From positions 1 through 58,601 of the forward strand of contig CANDKR010000010.1 of the NCBI GenBank assembly GCA_947385375.1: a DNA stretch of 58,601 bases. Direction: 5' to 3'. This DNA comes from an uncultured Clostridia bacterium (lineage in GTDB: Bacteria; Bacillota; Clostridia; TANB77; CAG-508). The notes below the pieces were generated by a model that worked only from the letters and a program-made list of their open reading frames with translations, searched no databases and was not told the origin of the DNA. The translations under genes and the position numbers were made by a program. Shown in pieces: positions 36,605 to 45,663 of this stretch (positions are counted from its first letter, which is position 1; each line of letters opens with the position of its first letter).

Positions 36605-38326
36605 ATGAACCCAAAAAAGATAGCGATTGCAATAGCGGTAGTTATAGTGCTTATTGTTGCCGTTTTTGTAGTAATGAAAGATGAGAATAAAACAGTTATG
36701 GCTGTTGCTAAAGTCGAACCTACAAATTATGAATATTTTGTATTATATGCAAAAGAAGATAAAGCAGGGGTTGTAAATAGAAAGGGAGATATAATAGTCG
36801 AACCAAACTATAAAGATATATATATTCCTAATAATAGCAAAGATGTTTTCTTGTGCTATGATGAAGATGATAATTGCGAGATATTAAATAAATCTGGTGA
36901 GAAAATCTTTGATAAATATGAGGAAGTAAGCTATTTAGAAACTTCTGATGCAACAGAGCTTGTACTTGAGAGTCAAGTCCTAAGATATAAAAAAGATGGA
37001 CTTTATGGAGTGCTTAGTATTGAAGGAAAAGAGCTTACAGAGCCTATTTATGATTTAGTTACAAGCTTAACAAATAAACCTGGTGTTTTAATGGTAAAAA
37101 AAGATGGCTTATGTGGAGTGCTTGATTTAGATGGAAAAGAAATCATACCTACAAAATATGATAATATTGTAGGGGACGAATACTGCTTACAAGAATACGG
37201 ATATGGACTAGCAGGGTATATTGTATCAACTAAGACTGATACAGGTGTAATGTATGGTTATATAGATTATGCTGGAAATCAAACTTTACCAGTTCAATAT
37301 GAGACTATTTCAAGAGTGTTAGAATATGATGATAAAGATGATATATATTTAGTAGTTAGAAATAAAGGGAAAAGAGGAGTTTTTAAAAACGGAAAACAAA
37401 TTATAGATTTTAACTATCAATCTGTAAATTATGCAGATAAGTCAAATGTATTTATTGTAGAAAAAACAGGAAAATATGGTTTTTACAACAATAGCGGAAA
37501 AGAGATTTTACCAGTAAAATATGTAAAATACGGAATTGCAGGAGATTATATTTCTGTGCAAGAAGGTGAAAATACAATGCTTTATGACTTAAATGGAAAT
37601 TTAATCAATAAGGACAAGTATTTGTCAATGATAGAAGTAGAGAAATCTTCATATTTCATAACTGTAAATGAAGAAGGTTATTATAGTATTATCAGTAAAG
37701 ATACTCAGATAAATGAGAAATATACCTATATAACTTATGCTTTTGACGATTATTTTATCTTTACAACAGAAGATGGAAAATCAGGATTGCTTAATGTATG
37801 GAAAGGAACAGTAATAGATCCAAAATATACAAATATACTTAATATCGAAGGTACTAAGATGTTTGAAGCAAGAGATGATGAGGAGGGTACTGTTACAATC
37901 TATAACTCAAGAATTGAACCTGTATGCACAGTTTCTGGTGGAATTGTGGAAAAAGTAGACGAAGATTATGTGAGAGTGTATTCAGATTCTAGAACAGTAT
38001 ATTTCAATAATGATGGAATGGAAGTTTCAAATACTGAAGTGTTTAAAGATAAACCAATATATGCCTATACTGAAAATGAGAAATGGGGCTATAAAGATAA
38101 GTCAGGAAAAGTTGTAATACCTGCCGAATATGATATTGTAACAACGATTAATGAATATGGTTTTGGTGGAGTAAAAAAAGATGGTAAATGGGGAGTAGTA
38201 AGCGAAGAGGGGAAAATTATAGTAGAACCAAGTTATGAGCTTGAAACATATTATTTTCCTAAGTTTGTTGGAAAATATCAATTAGAGCTGATAGATACTT
38301 TACATTGTTTAGAAGTTGGAGGATAA
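36605..38326 (+). CDS. WG-repeat protein, membrane-anchored
   Basis: A 573-residue protein with one N-terminal hydrophobic segment (about residues 6-24) and many WG (KWG) repeats of about 35-40 residues, for example KAGVVNRKGDIIVEPNYKDI, DGLYGVLSIEGKELTEPIYD, DGLCGVLDLDGKEIIPTKYD and EKWGYKDKSGKVVIPAEYD. WG repeats form beta-propeller-like surfaces; function is usually unknown. It is exported or anchored outside the cell. Its stop codon abuts the start of the HI0933 gene. Confidence 0.87.
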   Translation: MNPKKIAIAIAVVIVLIVAVFVVMKDENKTVMAVAKVEPTNYEYFVLYAKEDKAGVVNRKGDIIVEPNYKDIYIPNNSKDVFLCYDEDDNCEILNKSGEKIFDKYEEVSYLETSDATELVLESQVLRYKKDGLYGVLSIEGKELTEPIYDLVTSLTNKPGVLMVKKDGLCGVLDLDGKEIIPTKYDNIVGDEYCLQEYGYGLAGYIVSTKTDTGVMYGYIDYAGNQTLPVQYETISRVLEYDDKDDIYLVVRNKGKRGVFKNGKQIIDFNYQSVNYADKSNVFIVEKTGKYGFYNNSGKEILPVKYVKYGIAGDYISVQEGENTMLYDLNGNLINKDKYLSMIEVEKSSYFITVNEEGYYSIISKDTQINEKYTYITYAFDDYFIFTTEDGKSGLLNVWKGTVIDPKYTNILNIEGTKMFEARDDEEGTVTIYNSRIEPVCTVSGGIVEKVDEDYVRVYSDSRTVYFNNDGMEVSNTEVFKDKPIYAYTENEKWGYKDKSGKVVIPAEYDIVTTINEYGFGGVKKDGKWGVVSEEGKIIVEPSYELETYYFPKFVGKYQLELIDTLHCLEVGG

Positions 38327-39559
38327 ATGAAAGTAGTAATAATAGGTGGAGGAGCAGCTCGGAATGATATCTGCAATATCGGCAGCTAGAAATGGGCACA
38401 AGGCTATTCTACTTGAGAAAAATAATATACTTGGTAAAAAGATATTAATTACAGGCAAAGGCAGATGTAATATAACAAGTTCTGTTGATATGGATGATTT
38501 TATAAAAAATGTTCCACGGTAATGGTAAATTTTTATATAGTAGTTTTAATGAATTTACTAACCAAGACATTATAGAATTATTAAAGAGTAATGGCCTTGA
38601 AGTGAAAGAGGAAAGAGGAAATAGAGTTTTTCCAGTTACTGATAAGGCACAAAGTGTAGTAGATTGTTTAGTAAAAGAGTTAAAGAAGTATAATATAGAG
38701 ACGAGATTAAAATGTGCAGTAAAGAAAATACTTGTTAAAGACAACAAAGTAACAGGTGTAGAGCTTACTGATAAAGAAATAATAACAGCAGACAAGGTTA
38801 TTTTGGCAACAGGTGGAAAGAGTTATTCTTCAACAGGATCTAATCGGAGAAGGTTATGATATGGCAAGGATTTTAGGACATACTATTGTAGAACCTAGAG
38901 GGTCTTTAGTACCACTTACAGCAGATTTAGAACTTTGTCAAAGCTTGCAAGGTTTATCTTTAAGAAATGTAAAAATTTTGATAAAAGATGTAGAAAAAAA
39001 TAAGAGAATATATGATGATTTTGGCGAAATGTTATTTACACATTTTGGAGTGAGTGGTCCGACGATTTTATCTGCATCAGCACATCTTTTAAGATATAAA
39101 AATTTTGGGAAAAATAATATTAAATTATTTATAGATTTAAAACCAGCTTTAGATGAGGAAGCTTTAGATTTACGAATAAGAAGAGATTTTGAAGAATTTA
39201 AGAATAAAGCTTTTAAGAATAGTTTAGAAAAACTATTACCACAAAAAATGATACCAGTAATAGTAGGACTTTCTAAAACTCATCCAAATAAAAAAGTAAA
39301 TGAGATTACAAAAGAGGAAAGACATTTTTTAGTACATCTTATAAAGAATTTTGAAGTTCTGATTACTGGTTTTAGACCAGTAGAAGAGGCAATTATAACG
39401 GCTGGTGGTGTATCTACAAAAGAAATAGACCCTAAAACAATGGAGTCAAAACTTATCTCAGGTCTGTTTTTTGCAGGCGAGATAATAGATGTAGATGCAT
39501 ATACAGGTGGATTTAATTTACAAATAGCATATTCTACCGGTTATGTAGCCGGAAAATAG
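38327..39559 (+). CDS. HI0933-like flavoprotein, three +1 shifts at CGG
   Basis: An NAD(P)/FAD-dependent oxidoreductase of the HI0933/YhiN family. Three frame breaks, all CGG: 38360-38362 in the FAD motif IGGGAAGMISA (GCT-(C)-GGA), 38517-38519 in NVPGNGKFLYSS (CCA-(C)-GGT) and 38845-38847 in SSTGSNGEGYDMA (AAT-(C)-GGA). With all three C residues skipped the protein has 409 residues, the usual size, with GKGRCNIT, ERGNRVFP, GGVSTKEIDP and DAYTGGFNLQIA in order. Three independent skips in one gene, each restoring a conserved motif, is the strongest single-gene evidence for the rule. Its cellular role is unknown. Confidence 0.9.
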
Positions 39560-39568
39560 GGAGGAATT

Positions 39569-41242
39569 ATGAATAAGATAAAGAAAATGTTTTCAGGAAT
39601 GATAAATTCCGTAAAAGAAGCAATAGATATGTTTCCACTTACTACTTTAATAGTTTTTGCACTTACTGTTATTGCTACTTTTTTAATAATAGGTGCTGAT
39701 TTTTCTGAAAGTGTAGAAGAAATGATTGCTCATATATGGGTAATTGGTGTATTTACTGCTTTTGGTAGTTTCCTTTCAGAATCTTTATTTAGTGATAAAA
39801 AAGACATAAAGAGAATTATTGGTTATGTAATAAGTCTTGTGATTGCGATTATTTTTGACAGACTTATAGACAGTGAAGTAATAGAAGAGGTTATACTTGC
39901 AAGATGGGTAAGCTTATATGTTACAGTTTGCTTTTTCTTAGCAGTATATTTATTAATAAAAAGAGCAGGTTTAGACTTTGAAAAATATTCTTTAAATTTA
40001 GTGTTAAATGTAAAAAGAGCATCTATTATTTATGGAATAGTTGCAATTGGATTTTTAATTTTATATGCAATATTTGTTACTTTAATATTAGAAGATGCAG
40101 ATTTTGAATTATATTTAAGACTACTTTGTTTATTTACAGGTTTCTACTATGTGCCTGTTGTACTTAAAGCTTTTGGAAATGAAGATGCAGAAGATACCAA
40201 ATTTAATAGAGCAGTATTTTCAAAGGTATTATTACCATTACTACTAGTAGCAATGCTTATTGTATATATTTATTTGGTAAAGATATTCTTAGTAACAGAA
40301 GTGCCTAAAAATCAGTTGTTTAGCATTTTATCAATGATATTTGTTTTTGCTTTTCCAATATATGTAATAAATAAAAACTATATGGAAAAGGGTTCTTTTA
40401 TAGATAAAGTAAATAGAGCTATACCATATTTATTTACACCATTTATCTTTTTACAAGTTTATTCTATGGGTATTAGAATTAAAGAATATGGTTTAACAGA
40501 ATCAAGATATATGGCTATTGTATTAATAGTATTTGAAGTTATTGCAATAGCACTTGCGGTTGTTAAAAATAGTAAATACTTAAAAGAGATACTTCTAGCA
40601 AATATAGCAATTAGCGTCGTTGTACTTGTTTCACCTTTTAATTTTGAGGATATGCCATTACTTAGTCAAAAGAAAATTGTTGATAGATATGTAGCAGAGG
40701 GTAAAGAATTTGATAGCCTTACAGAATATGATAAGAAAAAATTTGCGGGAGCTTATCAGTTTATAGAAGATGAGAAAGACCTTATAAATCCAGCACTTAG
40801 TCAATTAGAAAAAGAAAAATTGTCATCATATAACAGTTATAGATATTCTTATGATTATAGTAATGATTCAGAAGATAGAGAAAGATATGTTAGCTTATAT
40901 AAAAAGCTAAATGGCGTAAATATAGCAGATTATAATAAGGTATATGAATTACCTTATACTTATAGTGATAATGGTACTATAATTGAATATAATGGAGATA
41001 ATTTATATTCTAATTATGCTATAAGCGTAAGCTTTAATGTAGATTTAGATAGTTATATAAAAAATTTAATTGAAAATTATGAAATTAGCTCAGCAACAGC
41101 TCAAAGAGTATTTGAAGAGCAAGAGTATATAAAAATTGATGAGACTAAGGATTTATATTTAACTGAAATTGGTTTCAGTTATACTAAGAGTAGTAAAAAA
41201 ATAGATAGCGTCAGAATAGAAGGTTTTGTACTTGAGAAATAG
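39569..41242 (+). CDS. DUF4153-like multi-pass membrane protein
   Basis: A 557-residue protein with about ten or eleven transmembrane segments in the first 380 residues and a soluble, Tyr/Ser-rich C-terminal domain. It looks like the DUF4153/DUF4173 type: a conserved region around FSKVLLPLLLVAMLIVYIYL and YMGIRIKEYGLTESRY. Function unknown. It starts 9 nt after the HI0933 gene with GGAGG and is followed 12 nt later by yigZ. Confidence 0.75.
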   Translation: MNKIKKMFSGMINSVKEAIDMFPLTTLIVFALTVIATFLIIGADFSESVEEMIAHIWVIGVFTAFGSFLSESLFSDKKDIKRIIGYVISLVIAIIFDRLIDSEVIEEVILARWVSLYVTVCFFLAVYLLIKRAGLDFEKYSLNLVLNVKRASIIYGIVAIGFLILYAIFVTLILEDADFELYLRLLCLFTGFYYVPVVLKAFGNEDAEDTKFNRAVFSKVLLPLLLVAMLIVYIYLVKIFLVTEVPKNQLFSILSMIFVFAFPIYVINKNYMEKGSFIDKVNRAIPYLFTPFIFLQVYSMGIRIKEYGLTESRYMAIVLIVFEVIAIALAVVKNSKYLKEILLANIAISVVVLVSPFNFEDMPLLSQKKIVDRYVAEGKEFDSLTEYDKKKFAGAYQFIEDEKDLINPALSQLEKEKLSSYNSYRYSYDYSNDSEDRERYVSLYKKLNGVNIADYNKVYELPYTYSDNGTIIEYNGDNLYSNYAISVSFNVDLDSYIKNLIENYEISSATAQRVFEEQEYIKIDETKDLYLTEIGFSYTKSSKKIDSVRIEGFVLEK

Positions 41243-41254
41243 TTAGGAGTAAAT

Positions 41255-41891
41255 ATGTTTAAAACAATAGCTGAAACTGCGACTAGTGAAGTGATAGAAA
41301 AGAAATCAAAGTTTATAGCAGAGGTTTTTTATGTAGAGACAGTTGAAGAGGCAGAAGAAAAGATTAAAGAGATAAGAAAGAAATATTATGATGCAAAACA
41401 CCACTGCTTTGCTTATAGTATATGTACAGATACAGGTAATGTAGATAGATTTAGTGATGATGGTGAGCCTTCTCGGAACTGCTGGAGCACCAATGCTAAA
41501 CATACTTAATTCTCAGAATTTATCTAATATAGTAGTTATAGTTACAAGATATTTTGGCGGAATTTTGCTTGGCACTGGTGGACTTTTAAGATGCTACAGC
41601 GAAGCTATAAAGCAAGCTTTGGAGAGCGTCCAGAAGGTAGAAAAAGAATTAGGACTTATTGCAAAATATATTGTATCTTATGAAGACTTAGAAAAAATAA
41701 AGTATTATTTTAAACAAGAAGATATAAAAATCATAGATTTTAACTATGCAGAAAATGTAGAAATTTCAGTGGAGATAACAGACGAAAAATATCAAAAAAT
41801 AGCAGAAAATATCGAAAATTATAATTTTAGGATAGAAGCCTATCAAAAAGTTAAAAAAAGTTTTATTGCTTTGTCGAAAAAAGACGAATAA
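41255..41891 (+). CDS. yigZ: YigZ/IMPACT family protein, +1 shift at CGG
   Basis: A 211-residue (restored) member of the YigZ/YvyE/IMPACT family, with the N-terminal domain marked by KKSKFIAEVF, AKHHCFAYS and FSDDGEPSGTAGAPM, then VVTRYFGGILLGTGGL. CGG 41474-41476 breaks the frame in GEPSGTAGAP (TCT-(C)-GGA-ACT); unshifted reading stops at 41509. Length and motif order are normal after the skip. Family members act around translation and proteolysis, but no exact role is assigned here. Confidence 0.9.
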
Positions 41892-41907
41892 TAAAATACG
41901 AAAATTA

Positions 41908-41945
41908 TCCAAAATGCTTGTTACAGCTTGCATTTTGGATTTTTA
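41908..41945 (+). terminator. Rho-independent terminator
   Basis: TCCAAAATGC / GCATTTTGGA stem and T run between yigZ and spo0A. Confidence 0.88.
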
Positions 41946-41993
41946 AATAATATAATCGTTTTTGTCAAAACTAAAACAAAGGAGGAAATCATT

Positions 41994-42797
41994 TTGAAAG
42001 AGAAAAGCACAATATTTATTGCTGATGACAATACAGAATTTGTATCTGCATTGGTAGCATTTTTAAATGAAGAGGAGGATTTTGAAGTAGTAGGTACTGC
42101 TAATGACGGACGAACAGCTATTGAGGAAATACAAAGCTTAAAACCAGATGTGGTACTACTAGATATAATTATGCTACATGTAGATGGTATAGGAGTTTTA
42201 GAAAAGCTAAATGAAATGTCAGATATTAATCCTGTTTGTATAATGATGTCAGCAGTTGGGCAAGAAAAGGTGACAACACGTTCAATGGCACTTGGAGCAC
42301 AGTATTACATAATCAAACCTTTTGAAATGGATATTTTAACTAAAAGAATTAGAGATTTATTAGGAGCAGCAGAAGTAGGAATAAAAACAAATATAAATGC
42401 AAATACAAATATAACAAGTATGAAATATATAAATAAACCAAGACCAAGTTTAGAAGCTATGGTAACAAACATTATTCATGAAGTAGGAGTTCCAGCACAC
42501 ATTAAAGGTTATCAATATTTAAGAGATGGAATAATGATGGTAGTTGAGGATATTGAAATTATTAATCAAATAACTAAACAATTATATCCGGATTTAGCCA
42601 AGAAGTATAAGACTACACCAAGCAGAGTAGAACGTGCTATCAGACATGCAATTGAAGTAGGCTGGGGTAGAGGTCAAATCGAGACTGTTGAAAATATCTT
42701 TGGTTATACAGTTAATGCAAATAAAGGCAAACCAACGAATAGTGAATTTATTGCAATGATAGCAGATAAACTAAGAATAGAACTAAAAACTGCATAG
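41994..42797 (+). CDS. spo0A: Sporulation master regulator Spo0A
   Basis: A 267-residue response regulator. Its receiver domain has acidic pocket DD in FIADDNTEF, phosphorylatable Asp in VVLLDIIM, and Lys in YIIKPFEMD. The C-terminal Spo0A DNA-binding domain contains [17 protein letters not shown] and [26 protein letters not shown]. The start is TTG 41994, 8 nt after AAAGGAGG; the frame upstream to 41928 covers a terminator. It implies a spore-forming lineage. Confidence 0.95.
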   Translation: MKEKSTIFIADDNTEFVSALVAFLNEEEDFEVVGTANDGRTAIEEIQSLKPDVVLLDIIMLHVDGIGVLEKLNEMSDINPVCIMMSAVGQEKVTTRSMALGAQYYIIKPFEMDILTKRIRDLLGAAEVGIKTNINANTNITSMKYINKPRPSLEAMVTNIIHEVGVPAHIKGYQYLRDGIMMVVEDIEIINQITKQLYPDLAKKYKTTPSRVERAIRHAIEVGWGRGQIETVENIFGYTVNANKGKPTNSEFIAMIADKLRIELKTA

Positions 42798-42802
42798 AGT
42801 TT

Positions 42803-42833
42803 AAGAAGGCTGTAAAAGCCTTCTTTTTTACTG
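42803..42833 (+). terminator. Rho-independent terminator
   Basis: AAGAAGGC / GCCTTCTT stem with T run after spo0A. Confidence 0.9.
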
Positions 42834-42842
42834 GGATTTTGA

Positions 42843-42872
42843 TTGACAAGATGCTGGTAAAAAATGTATAAT
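42843..42872 (+). promoter_or_regulatory. Promoter
   Basis: TTGACA (42843-42848), 18-bp spacer, TATAAT (42867-42872), for the 42899 gene and probably deoD. Confidence 0.75.
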
Positions 42873-42898
42873 ACAAATAGGTTTTATAGGAGGACGAT

Positions 42899-44098
42899 AT
42901 GACTATAAATAAAAATGTTAAAATAATAATAATCTGTGTTTTAGTATTTGCAATTTGGGCAGGACTAGCTGTATATAGAACAGTAGGAGAAAATCCAGAT
43001 TGGTTTGAAAGCAAAACAGTAGCAGAAGAAAATGATGAGGAAATAAGAGAAGAGATAAAGACAAGTGATAAAAAAGAGTTTACTTATGCACTTGCTTGGA
43101 GCAAGTATGGTGATAACTGGGTATGTGTAAACATAGCTGGTAATGTTGAAATTGTACTTGATGAAGAATATACTGAGGTTACAGATTTTTGTAATTCAAT
43201 ATATGCAATGGTAAAAGATGGAAATGGTATAAAAGCATTAATAGATAGATCAGGAGATTTAAGATTGTGTGAGTACAGCTATATGTGTGATGAAATTATA
43301 ACTAATGATTTCCATGCAAATTTAGCAGTAGCAACACAAAAAGTAAAAGATGAAAAAGGTCAAGAAGTAACCGGATACGGTTTAATAGATGAAAATTTGA
43401 GATGGTGTAAAGCTCCAAGTCCTGAAAATGAATTTCTAAAGGAATTTACTAAAGGGATTGATGGTGGAGTGTTAACTAATGAAAAGGGGGATAAATTGTA
43501 TTTTAATACAGTTGGAGTGGTAGTAGAAGGGGTAGATGAGTTCTTGTTCTATGATGCTACTACTGCAATGTATAGAAAAGGTACAGAAATTTATTTGATT
43601 GATAAAAGTGGCGAACATGAAAGAGTTTCAATGAAAGATATTGCAAAAACTGGTGAATGGACAGAAGGTGTTATTTATTGCGAACTTACAGATGGTAGAA
43701 GAGTATTTAATGATATAAATGGTAAAGTGATATTAGATGTTTCTAGTATGGAAATTGTAAATTTACCTAGATTTATTGATGGTTATGCTGGAATTTTACT
43801 TAATACAGAAGAAGGAACAAAATTCACAGTTATAGATTTAGAAGGAAATAAGATGTTTGAAGAAAGAGCAGGTAGTATGTGTGATACACTTACAAGTAAA
43901 TTATATAGAGTATCACAACCATCAGCACTTTCAGTTACACCAGAAGAAACTTTTGTTATAAATGAAAAAGGTGAGAAAATATTTGATGTAAATTCTTCTA
44001 TATCATATTTTACAAATGGATTTGCTTTAAAGGATAAGGAAATTTATGTTACACCTGATGGAACAGAACTTAAGATAATGAAATCAGTTGAAAAATAG
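42899..44098 (+). CDS. Anchored WG-repeat-like protein
   Basis: A 399-residue protein with an N-terminal hydrophobic anchor (about residues 7-24), an acidic linker and a repetitive beta-rich domain (for example GLIDENLRWCKAPSP, FNDINGKVILDVSSM, TVIDLEGNKMFEE, FVINEKGEKIFDVNS). The repeats resemble diverged WG repeats as in the 36.6 kb gene. Function unknown; likely extracytoplasmic. It overlaps the leader of deoD by its stop region (10 nt gap). Confidence 0.75.
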   Translation: MTINKNVKIIIICVLVFAIWAGLAVYRTVGENPDWFESKTVAEENDEEIREEIKTSDKKEFTYALAWSKYGDNWVCVNIAGNVEIVLDEEYTEVTDFCNSIYAMVKDGNGIKALIDRSGDLRLCEYSYMCDEIITNDFHANLAVATQKVKDEKGQEVTGYGLIDENLRWCKAPSPENEFLKEFTKGIDGGVLTNEKGDKLYFNTVGVVVEGVDEFLFYDATTAMYRKGTEIYLIDKSGEHERVSMKDIAKTGEWTEGVIYCELTDGRRVFNDINGKVILDVSSMEIVNLPRFIDGYAGILLNTEEGTKFTVIDLEGNKMFEERAGSMCDTLTSKLYRVSQPSALSVTPEETFVINEKGEKIFDVNSSISYFTNGFALKDKEIYVTPDGTELKIMKSVEK

Positions 44099-44108
44099 GA
44101 GGTATATT

Positions 44109-44828
44109 ATGACTGCACATAATGAAGCAAATGTAGGCGATATTGCTAAAATAGTTTTAATGCCCGGTGATCCACTACGTGCAAAATATATTGCTGAGAA
44201 TTTTTTAGAAGATTATAGATTAGTAAATACAGTAAGAAACATATTTGCATATACAGGAAAATATCAAGGAAAAGAAATAACTGTTATGGCTTCTGGTATG
44301 GGCATGGCAAGTATGGGCATTTATTGTTACGAACTATATAAATTTTATGGAGTAGAAACAATTATTAGAATTGGCTCTTGTGGCGCATATAAACCAGATT
44401 TAGATGTGCTTGATATTGTGCTTATAGAAAAGAGTTATACAGAGGGGAATTTTGCAAAAGCAATGACTGGTGAAGAATGTCATATTATAGCTTCAGATAA
44501 GTCGTTAAATGATGTAATTGCGAAAACTGCAAAAGAGAAAAATATAAAATGTATTAGAGCCAATATGGCTTGTACAGAATATTTTGATCCCTATTTGGAT
44601 GATGTGCAAAAAGTAATTGATAGACTTCCTAAGGAAGAGAATTTGCTAGGTTCGGAAATGGAAGCATTTGCTTTGTTTTATGTGGCAAAACAATTAGGTA
44701 AGAAAGCAAGTGCATTAATAACAGTTGCAGATTCAAACTATAAAAAAGTTTCTATTACAGCAGAAGAAAGACAGGAAAACTTAAAAGAGATGATAAGATT
44801 GGCACTGGATAGCTCATTAAAATTATAG
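44109..44828 (+). CDS. deoD: Purine nucleoside phosphorylase DeoD-type
   Basis: A 239-residue hexameric-type purine nucleoside phosphorylase. Motifs: MPGDPLRAKYIAENFLED, ASGMGMASMGIY, RIGSCGAY, and GSEMEAFALFYVA with the Glu/Met pair binding ribose; the Asp after ITVAD is also present. It cleaves purine (deoxy)nucleosides with phosphate. ATG 44109 follows AGGAGG; a longer frame from 44088 overlaps the previous gene. Confidence 0.94.
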   Translation: MTAHNEANVGDIAKIVLMPGDPLRAKYIAENFLEDYRLVNTVRNIFAYTGKYQGKEITVMASGMGMASMGIYCYELYKFYGVETIIRIGSCGAYKPDLDVLDIVLIEKSYTEGNFAKAMTGEECHIIASDKSLNDVIAKTAKEKNIKCIRANMACTEYFDPYLDDVQKVIDRLPKEENLLGSEMEAFALFYVAKQLGKKASALITVADSNYKKVSITAEERQENLKEMIRLALDSSLKL

Positions 44829-44835
44829 AATTTTT

Positions 44836-44865
44836 AAAGAAGCAATAGAAACTTGCTTCTTTTTT
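44836..44865 (+). terminator. Rho-independent terminator
   Basis: AAAGAAGCAA / TTGCTTCTTT stem and T run after deoD. Confidence 0.9.
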
Positions 44866-44909
44866 GTATGTTTTCCTATAAAAAACACATAATATAAAGG
44901 GAGGTTTAA

Positions 44910-45059
44910 ATGGAAAATAACGAATTAAGTAAAAAAATAAAAAACTCTTTACAAAAAATAGAGCTGATGATTGAAAATAAAGAGTGTGCCTTAAAAATCA
45001 ACGAAGGGAAAGAAAAGCTGAATTTATTGCTAGAAGAATATTATCAAAATATGAAATAA
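44910..45059 (+). CDS. Small hypothetical protein (49 aa)
   Basis: A 49-residue helical, Lys/Glu-rich protein starting MENNELSKKIKNSLQKIEL. ATG 44910 follows a strong AGGGAGG site by 6 nt, and the AT-rich codon use is native. It precedes an XRE regulator gene with its own upstream palindrome. It has no known family that I recognise. It may be a coiled-coil partner of the regulator, which is a guess. Confidence 0.6.
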   Translation: MENNELSKKIKNSLQKIELMIENKECALKINEGKEKLNLLLEEYYQNMK

Positions 45060-45092
45060 AGATGTACTTGTTCCGCAATCATTTCGTTATCA

Positions 45093-45111
45093 TATCAAAA
45101 TTACTTTGATA
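45093..45111 (+). promoter_or_regulatory. Operator-like palindrome
   Basis: TATCAAA (45093-45099) and TTTGATA (45105-45111) form a perfect inverted repeat with a 5-nt spacer 45 bp before the XRE regulator gene, a likely autoregulatory site. Confidence 0.5.
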
Positions 45112-45155
45112 AAATATATAAAAACTAGGACTACTAAATGATGTGGAGGAGTATT

Positions 45156-45494
45156 ATGAGAAAGATAAATAAAGTAAAGGTTGGAGAAAATTTACAACAA
45201 ATAAGAAAAAGCCACGGATATACACAAGAAAAATTAGCAGAGGAAATAGGCTGTTCAAGTAGATATATTAGTGATATTGAGAAAAACCGTTCTAACCCAT
45301 CATATGAGGTGCTAGTTGGTATTTGCAATGTGTTTAAAATTGGTATGAATGATATTTATGCAGATTACTTAGATATTCTTGAAAATGGAAAGCTAAACTA
45401 TGGTTTATCAGGTTTCGAGAACTTAAATGAAGAAGATAAGAAAACAATAGAGCATTTGATTGCATTTTTTAATGCAGAAAAAGACACGAAATAA
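45156..45494 (+). CDS. XRE-family transcriptional regulator
   Basis: A 112-residue protein. Residues 8-65 form an HTH_3 domain (VGENLQQIRKSHGYTQEKLAEEIG, then SRYISDIEKNRSNPSYEVL), followed by a short helical tail. It starts at ATG 45156 after GGAGGAG. Single-domain regulators of this kind usually repress their own or nearby genes. It is followed directly by a promoter and small RNA candidate. Confidence 0.88.
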   Translation: MRKINKVKVGENLQQIRKSHGYTQEKLAEEIGCSSRYISDIEKNRSNPSYEVLVGICNVFKIGMNDIYADYLDILENGKLNYGLSGFENLNEEDKKTIEHLIAFFNAEKDTK

Positions 45495-45508
45495 ATTACG
45501 ACAAAGTC

Positions 45509-45536
45509 TTGACTTATTTCTAGTGAGTGATATAAT
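45509..45536 (+). promoter_or_regulatory. Promoter of candidate small RNA
   Basis: TTGACT (45509-45514), 16-bp spacer, TATAAT (45531-45536), immediately after the XRE gene and not followed by any plus-strand gene. Confidence 0.7.
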
Positions 45537-45542
45537 GTTTAT

Positions 45543-45662
45543 AGTAATATTTGTGTACATAGTATGTGAATATTTTTGATTGGTAGCGGTGGTTTCCCTT
45601 CTACCAAAAAGATTTATCGTTTTAAGAAAGAGTAGTTGCATCATAAGTGCAGCTACTTTTTC
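45543..45662 (+). ncRNA. Candidate small RNA
   Basis: A stretch of about 120 nt between a near-consensus promoter and a terminator (10-bp stem 45631-45640 with 45648-45657, then T-rich). It has no open reading frame of note. An internal hairpin TTGGTAG (45580-45586) / CTACCAA (45601-45607) has a 14-nt loop CGGTGGTTTCCCTT. I do not recognise an RNA family. It could instead be an untranslated tail of the XRE gene. Confidence 0.5.
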
Positions 45663-45663
45663 T

